A DNA stretch of 51,281 nt, taken from contig JACVGW010000006.1 in NCBI GenBank assembly GCA_018992565.1, positions 1 to 51,281 on the forward strand. The letters are read 5' to 3'. The number at the start of each line of letters is the position of its first letter. Within the stretch, counting starts at the first letter, position 1. A model generated the notes under the pieces. That model was not told the origin of the DNA and ran no database searches. It saw only the letters and a list, made by a program, of their open reading frames with translations. The stretch comes from Theionarchaea archaeon (GTDB lineage Archaea; Methanobacteriota_B; Thermococci; Methanofastidiosales; SZ-28-30). This document shows positions 19,158 to 27,765 of this stretch, one piece after another. The translations under genes were made by a program, and so were the position numbers.

Positions 19158-20351
19158 TCAGAAATCGACGTTCCTTCCAGAGTACATGTATTCAAAAAGC
19201 TTTCTGAATTCTGCAACTCCAATACTGCGGGGGGTCATTACAGTACTGGCTGATTCCATGCACAGAGTGATAAGGTGATCCATATTCTCATCCAGGTCTT
19301 CCTGAGAGATCCCCAAGGCCTGTAAGGAAGGAGGTAGTCCTGTCTCTTTCTGCAGCCATTTTACCTTTTCTACAAGCTTATCAGCAGCTTTGGTATCCTC
19401 ATCTGACCAGTGGGCAACTCCAACTGACTTTGCAGCCAAAGAAACCTTCTTAGTAGAACTACTGCTCTCAGGATCACGTATACAGTATTCCATGGCGTAG
19501 GGTAAGCACAACCCTACAGCAGTACCGTGAGGAATGTGAAAAACGGCACCCAGAGCATGAGCCATAGCATGTCCCAGTGTCACCTGTGCATTGCCAAATG
19601 CCAGCCCACCCATGCTGGCTGCATCATGCAACAGCTCTCGTGCTTTCATATTGTCCCCATGGTGCACAGCTTCAGGCAGATATTCAAGAATGAGGCGGAT
19701 AGCTTCGATAGCAAGCGCATCTGAAAATACGTTCTGCCAGGTGGATATCAAGCATTCCACACTGTGAGCCAGGGCATCGAACCCTGTTCCTGCTGTGAGC
19801 CCTGGAGGCATTCCTCTCGTGAATACAGGATCAACCAGGGCAAAGGTGGGAATGACTCCTTTGTTTCCCTGCTCAAGTTTCAGGTCCCTCCCTTCCTGGG
19901 TTCGGGTAATGACTACTGCCCAGGTCGTCTCAGCACCGGTCCCTGAAGTAGTGGGGATGGCGATCAACTGAGCTTTCTTTCCTGTATTCAGGTTCTGAAA
20001 GGGATGGATCTCATCCACACTGGTAAACTCTGGATGTTCATATAAGACCCAGACAGCTTTCGCAGTATCAAGAGATGAACCTCCTCCAATTCCTATGATG
20101 AGATCTGGGTTATACATCTTACACTGCTCAGCTGCTACATAAACTGTCTCCTCTCTGGGATCAGGTTCCACATCTGCAAAGACTTCCCAGGCCTTGCCAG
20201 AACCCGCCAGTTTTTCAGTAAGAATGTCCAGCAATCCCAGGCTCTTGATGCCCGGGTCTGTCACAATAAAGCATTTCTTCCCTTCAATGGTTTCCAGGTG
20301 ATCCAGGGCATCTTCCCCGAAAACCACGATCGGCGAGTAGAAGTACCACAT
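19158..20351 (-). CDS. Iron-containing (type III) alcohol dehydrogenase
   Basis: 'IIGIGGGSSLDTAKAVWVL', 'AIPTTSGTGAETTWAVVIT', 'HAMAHALGAVFHIPHGTAVGLCLPYAMEY'. Confidence 0.95.
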   Translation of the reverse strand: MWYFYSPIVVFGEDALDHLETIEGKKCFIVTDPGIKSLGLLDILTEKLAGSGKAWEVFADVEPDPREETVYVAAEQCKMYNPDLIIGIGGGSSLDTAKAVWVLYEHPEFTSVDEIHPFQNLNTGKKAQLIAIPTTSGTGAETTWAVVITRTQEGRDLKLEQGNKGVIPTFALVDPVFTRGMPPGLTAGTGFDALAHSVECLISTWQNVFSDALAIEAIRLILEYLPEAVHHGDNMKARELLHDAASMGGLAFGNAQVTLGHAMAHALGAVFHIPHGTAVGLCLPYAMEYCIRDPESSSSTKKVSLAAKSVGVAHWSDEDTKAADKLVEKVKWLQKETGLPPSLQALGISQEDLDENMDHLITLCMESASTVMTPRSIGVAEFRKLFEYMYSGRNVDF

Positions 20352-20756
20352 GTTTGAACCTCCTGATACCCTGGATAATATCTGTCAGAATTTAAATGAT
20401 ACCCCTCATGACCTTTGTGACCCATGTTCCAGTTGTGTGCTCATTGTACAGATTGTGGATTTCGCATATAATATAGTCCAGAGCAGATGTGACTTTCATG
20501 GTAACATCAATACATTTTGTGCAGGGCTAATCTGGATTTCATGGTAGAAAATGTGACTATTTGGACAAGAAAGGGCATACCTGTTGTAGCACAGAAAACG
20601 TGCGAAAAGTTGCTTGAATAAAGAAAAACAGGATTTATATATAATGTAACTAGAGGCAAAGGGAGCTGTGACAGATACTGAATATTCTGACTCTGTCGAG
20701 GAGAGTCCTGCCACACCCGAATCACAACTGAACTGTAAAGGGAAAAGGTGACAAGA

Positions 20757-21128
20757 ATGGCGAAAACAAAAATTGAAGCTCTTACTGACCTTTTAAAAGA
20801 ATTAGAAGCTACAACACCCGATATTGAAGCCTCTGCTGTCGTTTCTGTAGATGGGTTGATGATTGCATCTGCTCTTCCTCGAGATGTGGAGGAGGACAGG
20901 GTTGCTGCCATGTCTGCTGCCATGCTCTCACTGGGTGAAAGAACTGCCAAAGAACTGGCTCGAGGAGACTTGTCAGAGGTCTACGTCAAAGGGGAAAATG
21001 GATATGTAGTGCTCATGGCATCAGGTGAGAACGCAGTCCTGACTGCACTGGCACGAAAAGATGCCAAACTGGGGCTGGTCTTTCTGGACATGAAGAGAAC
21101 TGCAGAAGAAGTGGCCAACCTCGTGTAG
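20757..21128 (+). CDS. Roadblock/LC7 domain protein
   Basis: 'LTDLLKELEATTPDIEASAVVSVDGLMIASALPRDVEEDRVAAMSAAMLSLGERTAKEL' and C-terminal 'LGLVFLDMKRTAEEVANLV'. Confidence 0.9.
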   Translation: MAKTKIEALTDLLKELEATTPDIEASAVVSVDGLMIASALPRDVEEDRVAAMSAAMLSLGERTAKELARGDLSEVYVKGENGYVVLMASGENAVLTALARKDAKLGLVFLDMKRTAEEVANLV

Positions 21129-21129
21129 A

Positions 21130-21352
21130 TTGAGAAGCCAGAATGAGATTTTCCCATCGAAATATGATCTCGTGACTGGAGAGCAGATAGACAACCTCAC
21201 TTTGGGAGCTTTTCTGGAAAGCTCGGAGAATCTATGATTGCTGGGTTGATGCATGGATCACTGGTATCTATGATGGAGAGGAAATTGAAGGGAGAGTCCA
21301 GGGATTCCCTGTTGATGCATTGAGAATATTGACAACAAGGAAGGCGATCTGA
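21130..21352 (+). pseudogene. Candidate frameshifted small gene downstream of the Roadblock gene
   Basis: Frame from 21130 reads 'LRSQNEIFPSKYDLVTGEQIDNLTLGAFLESSENL*'. A 1-nt shift at 21235 continues 'DCWVDAWITGIYDGEEIEGRVQGFPVDALRILTTRKAI*' to 21352. Confidence 0.35.
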
Positions 21353-21464
21353 ATCTCTCAAGAAATGTCGAAATATCTGGAATTGGGGCTGACAGAGCCC
21401 GATATCCCTGTGTCAGGACCGGGACGTGGAGAAAGATTTATATTTCTACGGGCTCACTACGCAC

Positions 21465-22229
21465 ATGAACCTTTCGCAGGCTTTAACCAAAGCTTTTGAC
21501 ACAGTGAGTGAAACCCCATCCATGCTGATTCCCTCTGTCGTGCCATTTGTCATCAAGGTTGCCAGTTCACTGGCTGATTATCACCACACGTTTCAAACAG
21601 ATGTTGCGAGGTTTTTCAGTGAAGCGCCGGAAGCCATGGAACCAGAAGAAGCCTTCAGAATAATGGAACCTTTCTTTGACAGGATTGTACAGGATGTGAC
21701 ACTGATGGCTGCCGTAGACCTACTTGCATGGTTGGCGGGTGTGGTGGCTTTTTCAATGGTTATAGCCCTCACTGCAGCCCACATCCAGGGCAAGGAGATG
21801 AGCCTGTCCGGGGCCTTACACAGTACTTCTAGGAAGCTATTGGGCCTCATTGCGGCTTCTGCTGTTGTATGGGTACTCATCAGAATGGGATTTTGTGCAT
21901 TGTGCATTGGTGCTTTTTTGATCTGGGTTCTTCTGGCTCTGGTTCGTCAGGGTATCATAGTCGATGGACTTGGAATTGGAGAAAGCTTCTCCCAGAGTTA
22001 CAATCTCGCACGGGTCAATTTCTTCGACATTATGCTTGTGCTTTTGATGTTCTTCCTTGTAAAGCTCTTTCTTGGCTTCATTCCCTTTATTGGTGACGGG
22101 CTGGGCTACTTTGTGGATGTGTTTTCAGTGACTGTCCTGACTATTCTGTATTTTGATCGGAAGGAGTTGAAGCTGCCATCAGCGGGAGTATCACCATCGG
22201 GACAACCAACCCTGCCAGAAACCCCGTGA
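21465..22229 (+). CDS. Multi-pass membrane protein (glycerophosphodiesterase-membrane-domain-like)
   Basis: Hydrophobic helices; 'LSQALTKAFDTVSETPSMLIPSVVPFV', 'GESFSQSYNLARVNFFDIMLVLLMFFLVK'. ATG at 21465 lies ~25 nt after TTTATAT. Confidence 0.6.
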   Translation: MNLSQALTKAFDTVSETPSMLIPSVVPFVIKVASSLADYHHTFQTDVARFFSEAPEAMEPEEAFRIMEPFFDRIVQDVTLMAAVDLLAWLAGVVAFSMVIALTAAHIQGKEMSLSGALHSTSRKLLGLIAASAVVWVLIRMGFCALCIGAFLIWVLLALVRQGIIVDGLGIGESFSQSYNLARVNFFDIMLVLLMFFLVKLFLGFIPFIGDGLGYFVDVFSVTVLTILYFDRKELKLPSAGVSPSGQPTLPETP

Positions 22230-22647
22230 TGCATCGCAACAGGGTTGTACTCTCCCTCAATCCCAGGAACTGGGTCACTCCATCCAGTGCCATGGGCAAA
22301 AGCAGTGCGCCAAGTACTATCGCTGGAGGCATTGCAGGATTATGAATGTTACGTGTTCGCGGGTAGGCAGCAGTTCCCAGCAAGGCGCCCACGTACAGTG
22401 AAAAATCTCTGGCACAGACAGGAACCTGAGCTCCCCAAAAGAAGAGAGATCGTTCAGGGTTCTGGTGACATACAAAAGAGAAGCAGTAATAAAGAACCTC
22501 AGAACGTGCTTGATACCCTCTTGCTGACACGTATGGAGTGAGTACTATGAGGACTATCCATATAGATTCACCTGCAAGGAAGAGGAAGTACAAGGTCTTA
22601 AGTTGCATATGTACGTCACTAGAAATACCTTCCAAAAAAAGGTTCAT
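22141..22647 (-). CDS. DUF2085 membrane protein
   Basis: 'VLYYCFSFVCHQNPERSLFFWGAQVPVCARDFSLYVGALLG' and 'PMALDGVTQFLGLRESTTLLRCITGFLAG' match the DUF2085 pattern. Confidence 0.85.
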   Translation of the reverse strand: MNLFLEGISSDVHMQLKTLYFLFLAGESIWIVLIVLTPYVSARGYQARSEVLYYCFSFVCHQNPERSLFFWGAQVPVCARDFSLYVGALLGTAAYPRTRNIHNPAMPPAIVLGALLLPMALDGVTQFLGLRESTTLLRCITGFLAGLVVPMVILPLMAASTPSDQNTE

Positions 22648-22798
22648 ATGATATGAACATCCTGAGGTAGAACCCGTTCAGAAATCCAGATTGTCTATTC
22701 TTCACATGCATGGGAAGTTCCTGCTAAGCACCTGGACCCAAAAAGAGAGCAATAGATCCCTTTGAAGTAATATTCTAAACTGAAATCTGAAATCAAGG

Positions 22799-23749
22799 TC
22801 AGGAGCGTTCCATGGCATGGAGATATATTCTCTTGATCAAGGTTTCAAAGGTCAGCCCCTGTAGTCTGGCCATGGTGGGAAATGCACTGTAACCGATATA
22901 GAGTCCAGGAAGCGTGTTGATTTCAAGGACATACGGAACGTTATCCTGGAGCCGAATGTCGACGCGGGCGTAATCTCTGCAGTGGAGCGCTCTATATGCT
23001 TTCATTGCAGCTCGAACAACAATCTTCCTCTCATGAGGAGTCAGTTGGGCACGGAATGTATGTTCAGTGGTATACCCAATGCGCGCTTTTACTTCAAAGT
23101 CGTATACAGCAGTGTCAAGGTCCTTGAAATCAGTTTCCAGGATGGGAAGTACGTCCAGGGATTCATTTCCCATAATACCCACTGTGAGTTCTCTTCCCTC
23201 CACAAAAGGTTCAATCATGACTGTGCTGTGCTTTGGAATGGTCTCTTTGACTGCCTTCTTGAGCTGGGAATAAGAGTTTACTTTTCGCACACCTCGGCTT
23301 GAACCCCCATCTGTAGGTTTCACCACCATTGGGAAATCTATGCCATCCAGATCATTACGGGTTACCTGAATGGTATCCAAGATCTCAAAAGGAGGAGTTG
23401 GGACTTTATTTGCCATGAAGACTTCCTTTGATTTTGGCTTGTTCAATCCCACTGCATGCGTCAGTACCCCTGAGCCTGTATATGGTATTCCAAGTCGTTC
23501 CAGAATGGCAGGAATGTGTGCTTGCTTGCTCTCTCCATTTAATCCTGTGCTCAAATTGAACACAGCATCCATCTTTCTCAACGTGGGGAGCGTAAATCTG
23601 TCCTCATTCATGAGCACCGGCTCGCACATATCTTTTAGCGCTCTGTAAATCGACTGGAGTGTCTTTCCCTTCATTTCAGGGGTATCAGCATAGATTTTTT
23701 CTTCCAGTTGTTCCATGCAGGTCTGGCTGTACACAATTCCTACCTTCAC
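22799..23749 (-). CDS. D-alanine--D-alanine ligase-like ATP-grasp enzyme
   Basis: 'HIPAILERLGIPYTGSGVLTHAVGLNKPKSKEVFMANKVPTP', 'FPMVVKPTDGGSSRGVRKV', 'VMIEPFVEGRELTVGIMG', 'DYARVDIRLQDNVPYVLEINTLPGL'. Confidence 0.85.
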   Translation of the reverse strand: MKVGIVYSQTCMEQLEEKIYADTPEMKGKTLQSIYRALKDMCEPVLMNEDRFTLPTLRKMDAVFNLSTGLNGESKQAHIPAILERLGIPYTGSGVLTHAVGLNKPKSKEVFMANKVPTPPFEILDTIQVTRNDLDGIDFPMVVKPTDGGSSRGVRKVNSYSQLKKAVKETIPKHSTVMIEPFVEGRELTVGIMGNESLDVLPILETDFKDLDTAVYDFEVKARIGYTTEHTFRAQLTPHERKIVVRAAMKAYRALHCRDYARVDIRLQDNVPYVLEINTLPGLYIGYSAFPTMARLQGLTFETLIKRIYLHAMERS

Positions 23750-24531
23750 CTGAACACCTCAGAGGGCAATTCTGGTACTGAAGGAGGAACTCTCTTGTAC
23801 GCAGTACTCTCTACTCTCTTGAGGACTTTCTTGATTACCTGTTCATCAATCCCCATGTCCACCAGATCTTCTGTGGAATGACCTCTCTCAATATGACATA
23901 AAATGATGTCGGCTTCAGAATAGCTGAATCCGAATTCTTCCTCATCTGTCTGACCGGCCCAGAAATCTGCAGTGGACTTCTTCTCTACAATACGTTCAGG
24001 GACTCCCAACTCTCGTCCCAGAATGACAATCTGAGTCTTGTATAACCCCGATATGGGATCTATGTCCCAGGCAGAGTCCCCGTGGTTGGTAAAATATCCC
24101 AGGAGGTCTTCAGATTTGTTGCTTGTTCCAAGAACCAGAGCCTTGTACTTGTCTGCATAGTAGTACAGAATGCTCATGCGCTCTCTTACCATCTTGCTTC
24201 CCAGTCGCCTCTTGTCAGTGTCATTGACCACTGCTTTAAAAGAGTCCACCATGGGAGAAATATCCACTTCGAGAAAGGATATTCCCAAATCCTCGATGAC
24301 GGCTTGTGCATCCTCCTTGTTCTGTTGAGACATTGTCCTGTAGGGCAAGAAGATGCCTATAACGTTCTCTCTTCCTAAGGCTTCAGTGGCCAAGTATGCG
24401 ACTACAGCAGAGTCGATTCCCCCTGAAATACCAATAACAGCTTTGTCAAAGGGAGACTTTTCCACTTCGTTCTGGACAAAATTAATCAAGTGTTCTTTCA
24501 GTAGTGTTGTATTAATATCCACAAATAACAT
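23746..24531 (-). CDS. nadE: NAD+ synthase, ammonia-dependent type
   Basis: 'AVIGISGGIDSAVVAYLATEALG', 'VLGTSNKSEDLLGYFTNHGDSAWDIDPISGLYKTQI', 'KKSTADFWAGQTDEEEFGFSYSEAD'. Confidence 0.93.
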   Translation of the reverse strand: MLFVDINTTLLKEHLINFVQNEVEKSPFDKAVIGISGGIDSAVVAYLATEALGRENVIGIFLPYRTMSQQNKEDAQAVIEDLGISFLEVDISPMVDSFKAVVNDTDKRRLGSKMVRERMSILYYYADKYKALVLGTSNKSEDLLGYFTNHGDSAWDIDPISGLYKTQIVILGRELGVPERIVEKKSTADFWAGQTDEEEFGFSYSEADIILCHIERGHSTEDLVDMGIDEQVIKKVLKRVESTAYKRVPPSVPELPSEVFR

Positions 24532-26161
24532 CCTCCGCTAATCCATCTATTCGTTCCTGTTCAGTCATGATCTGACCTTCATTCACCGCGTAGCATGCTC
24601 CATTGATCATTTGCGTTCTGACTTCGCCTCTGGCTATAGTGCTGCCCTTCAACTGGGGAGCATCCAGCAACCCACATCTCACTGCTTTCTCCAGTACCTC
24701 TGGATCAGTGAGAGGCTCTTCAGCACTACTCCCCAGAGTCTTTATGGCATCAATGAGGATATACGCTTCTCTCAACAACTGGTTCTTTCTCTGGATCACT
24801 CTGGGGTCAGCTGCCGCATCTGGCATTCCCATGAGACAATTCTGTATGACACGTCTCGCAATCTTCGATGTCCTGATGACATCTTCGGGCGTGGCTGCAT
24901 GGTCTGCCTCGCTGTAGGACACACAGTGCACTATGTCGGGGTGAATGGCCATTCCCACGCTGACCGCAAATGCCAGCTGCCCCATTGCATAGTCGGTATC
25001 CACAGGATAACTCAGCAATCCGGCCACCCGCACCTGCCGCAGCGAAGTGAATGTCTGGTCATGCAACGATTCGATCAATGTCATCTTGGCAATCATCTTG
25101 GCCACATCCATCAAAGGAGATGTACCCAGAGGGGTGTTAAACATATACTGAGACACATAGGTGCTCACCCCCATGTTCTTTGCATTGTAAGCTGCCAGAT
25201 ATGCCATGACCACAGCCAGAGTATCATGTGCATTTCGCAGCGACCACTGATGGGCTTCATTGACTTCCACAGGAATCCCTCTTTCCGCATTCCACCTCAT
25301 GTTCTCTTGATTCTCAGAAATGGCCTCTCTCAAAGGCCTGGCACTCCTTCCATCCAATTCACTATACCAGGTCAAAGGAGTAGCAGTCCATGCATTGTTG
25401 ATTGTCTCACAGAGAAGCCTTGACATCCTCATCAGGTCCCGCGTCCCGCTGTAACATCGTAAGAGAGGATAGTTCCCCCGTCTTGACGCCCTGTACATCC
25501 TGACAAGGTCCTCCTTCCTACGGAAGGGGACGCCTCCAGAACCTGTCTCCTCTGTCATCTCTTCCGGGCGGAAGAAGCTCTCCTGCGCATTCTGGTCAGG
25601 AGCAATACTAATAACGTCCACTACCTGAGCTTCGGCAATCCTTTGTATACCCCTCGTGGTTTCCTCCAGTGAAGGCAAGCCAAAGTGATGACGTAGAATG
25701 GGGAAGGGTTTCTTGAGAAAAACCCGCTCAATCAATGTCTGAGGATAGTAGTCTTTTTCCTGGGTTACCTCCTCGTGCTTCAAATACGAGATAGTATCTT
25801 CCATGGTAGATAATCCGTCAAATACTCTTTCAAACAGTCCCGATTTTTCAGCAACACTGCACACTGGAGCAGTTCCTCCACATATCCATCTCTTATTCTT
25901 AATTCCATGGTGTGAAATCTTCTTCTTTAACTCCTCAAACAGCACCTGAGCGTTTTCTGGAGTCAACCGGTATGACACACCAATAATGTCAGGATCATAT
26001 TCCATGATCTCCCGAATAAGATCATCGATACGGACTGCAGGTCCTAAGAACTTTGTTTGATATTCCAATTTCTCAGCAAGGTCCAGGAAGTTCAAAACGC
26101 CTGCCACGTGGATGCAACTTCCAATTGATGCACCCAGTATTCTCTTACTCATGCTATGCAC
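24512..26161 (-). CDS. Cobalamin-dependent, glutamate-mutase-like protein: N-terminal B12-binding domain fused to catalytic barrel
   Basis: N-terminal 'ILGASIGSCIHVAGVLNFLDLAEKLEYQTKFLGPAVRIDDLI' (DxHxxG-like CIHVAG); barrel segment 'NNAWTATPLTWYSELDGRSARPLREAISENQENMRWNAERGIPVEVNEAHQWSLRNAHDT'. Confidence 0.7.
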   Translation of the reverse strand: MHSMSKRILGASIGSCIHVAGVLNFLDLAEKLEYQTKFLGPAVRIDDLIREIMEYDPDIIGVSYRLTPENAQVLFEELKKKISHHGIKNKRWICGGTAPVCSVAEKSGLFERVFDGLSTMEDTISYLKHEEVTQEKDYYPQTLIERVFLKKPFPILRHHFGLPSLEETTRGIQRIAEAQVVDVISIAPDQNAQESFFRPEEMTEETGSGGVPFRRKEDLVRMYRASRRGNYPLLRCYSGTRDLMRMSRLLCETINNAWTATPLTWYSELDGRSARPLREAISENQENMRWNAERGIPVEVNEAHQWSLRNAHDTLAVVMAYLAAYNAKNMGVSTYVSQYMFNTPLGTSPLMDVAKMIAKMTLIESLHDQTFTSLRQVRVAGLLSYPVDTDYAMGQLAFAVSVGMAIHPDIVHCVSYSEADHAATPEDVIRTSKIARRVIQNCLMGMPDAAADPRVIQRKNQLLREAYILIDAIKTLGSSAEEPLTDPEVLEKAVRCGLLDAPQLKGSTIARGEVRTQMINGACYAVNEGQIMTEQERIDGLAEDVICGY

Positions 26162-27227
26162 CTCTGGTAACGTATTCTATCATCTGTTGACTATTCATTC
26201 CTTCAAGACCCAGACTCTTCACTGTCCTTCCTTCTAATCCAAAATCAATTCCGTACAGGTGAGTGGCAATCCCAATGACACTCTCAATGGCTGGGGCAGG
26301 TGCTCCCAGATAATTCCCCAGCGAAGCAATAGGCACCAGTCCTGTAGGAATGTCTTCCATGATATACCGATGGACAGGGGTTTGCGGCGATCCTACTCCG
26401 CTATATTTCCCATTATCCTGGATGCGTTCGAACAACGTCTCTCCCTGGGCATTGTAGACTCTTCTCAACCACTGGCGCGCAGACAGTGTTGAAACACCCA
26501 TAGCATGAGCAACTCGCTGCCTTTCTTTGTCAACCCGCTCAAGAAACCGTGCCACGTAAGGAGTTATTCCATCAAAATAGTAGCTAAACTTCTGGCTTGA
26601 TTCAATTCTGCCCATATTGAGAATCATGGTGGACGGATGGAAAATGGCACCTATGTTGGCCAGACTAGTTTCCATCACATTTTCTGCCTTTTCGAAAGAG
26701 GGGTGAACCTTCTTCAACAGGCTGATTACTCTGCTGGTATCTGAAGCGGGAAAGGCTGCTACAGGCACTGATTTCTTGATGCCTGTGATCCTGGCCTGGT
26801 TATCCACCACCCGGCTCACGAATAAAAAAGTCTGTGTTTCTGCAATGTATATTCTTCTTGAGAATCCTTTCCTTTCCAGAGCATTTTTGAATTCCAGAGC
26901 ACCCCCTGTACGCCCGGGATTGAGAACAACAACCTGGCCATCTTCCAAATGAGGAGCACAGATTTCGGCAATAAACCTATGTGCCTGAGCGGGCACTACC
27001 ACCATAACCAGATCTACATTAGAAAGTGCTTTCTTGATATCTGTCGTAACAACATTCAGAGGGGCAACCTCCTCAAAAAGCCCCCTTAAATGAATGCCCA
27101 TATCATTTTTTATGTGTTCTATTCTCTTTTCGCTTCTATTAAACAAGTTCACAGAGAATCCTCTCACGGAAAGGTACCCTGCCAGTGCCTGACCTCCATT
27201 ACCTGCTCCCAAAACGGCTACATTCAT
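26154..27227 (-). CDS. NAD/NADP octopine/nopaline dehydrogenase family protein
   Basis: 'MNVAVLGAGNGGQALAGYLSVRGFSVNLFNRSEKRIEHI' Rossmann motif; C-terminal 'RYIMEDIPTGLVPIASLGNYLGAPAPAIESVIGIA' typical of the family. Confidence 0.9.
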   Translation of the reverse strand: MNVAVLGAGNGGQALAGYLSVRGFSVNLFNRSEKRIEHIKNDMGIHLRGLFEEVAPLNVVTTDIKKALSNVDLVMVVVPAQAHRFIAEICAPHLEDGQVVVLNPGRTGGALEFKNALERKGFSRRIYIAETQTFLFVSRVVDNQARITGIKKSVPVAAFPASDTSRVISLLKKVHPSFEKAENVMETSLANIGAIFHPSTMILNMGRIESSQKFSYYFDGITPYVARFLERVDKERQRVAHAMGVSTLSARQWLRRVYNAQGETLFERIQDNGKYSGVGSPQTPVHRYIMEDIPTGLVPIASLGNYLGAPAPAIESVIGIATHLYGIDFGLEGRTVKSLGLEGMNSQQMIEYVTRGA

Positions 27228-27252
27228 GCTATCACCTCTTATCTACCAACGT

Positions 27253-27519
27253 TCACTTTTTCAACCTTATAAAAGTCTTTCTCTTCCCCAAATCACCCTT
27301 ACCATATGATTTCTCTACTAAATCGCATTTTAACAGCTTTTCGACTCCTTTTGAAACGGCTGCTTCCGTAAATCCGATTTCGTTCGCAATGAAGCAAATT
27401 GAATTTGAACCCTCCTTCTCTGCCAGATACAAAAGTATCAAGAGAGCTGTAGGATTCCGTTTGATCTCGTAGGGAAGAGCCTTTATATCGGTGGTGGTCA
27501 TGTTCATCTCGTGTTCCAC
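27253..27519 (-). CDS. Small winged-helix transcriptional regulator
   Basis: 'RNPTALLILLYLAEKEGSNSICFIANEIGFTEAAVSKGVEKLLKCDLVEKSYGKGDLGKRKTFIRLKK'. Confidence 0.75.
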   Translation of the reverse strand: MEHEMNMTTTDIKALPYEIKRNPTALLILLYLAEKEGSNSICFIANEIGFTEAAVSKGVEKLLKCDLVEKSYGKGDLGKRKTFIRLKK

Positions 27520-27539
27520 CTTGTCTAACTCTTGTTATA

Positions 27540-27577
27540 TCACATTTGTTATGTGACAATTATTATATGATAATTGT
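27540..27577. promoter_or_regulatory. Two adjacent palindromes (putative operator) between TATA box and start of the wHTH-led operon
   Basis: TCACAT-TTGTT-ATGTGA (27540-27556) and ACAATTAT-TATATG-ATAATTGT (27556-27577). Minus-strand TATA-like TTTATATA lies just upstream (~27582-27592). Confidence 0.6.
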
Positions 27578-27765
27578 TAAACTATATAAAGCTTTCGGTT
27601 AAGAGGTGCTGGGGGTCATGAAAACCAAAAGGAAATCCACCTTCGCAAAGCAGTGCAGTGTCGCTCTTTCCTCTGGGTGTCGACGAGAATACTACTTGAA
27701 ATTCTGGGGAAGAGTAGTCCCTGGTTCTTGCGAAAGATTTTTATCCTGTACCATTCAGTTGGATC

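Noticed and set aside
24611-25423. 270-aa ORF antisense to the B12 mutase-like gene
   Set aside because: His/Cys/Arg-rich shadow ORF on the opposite strand of a well-supported coding gene; no recognisable motifs.
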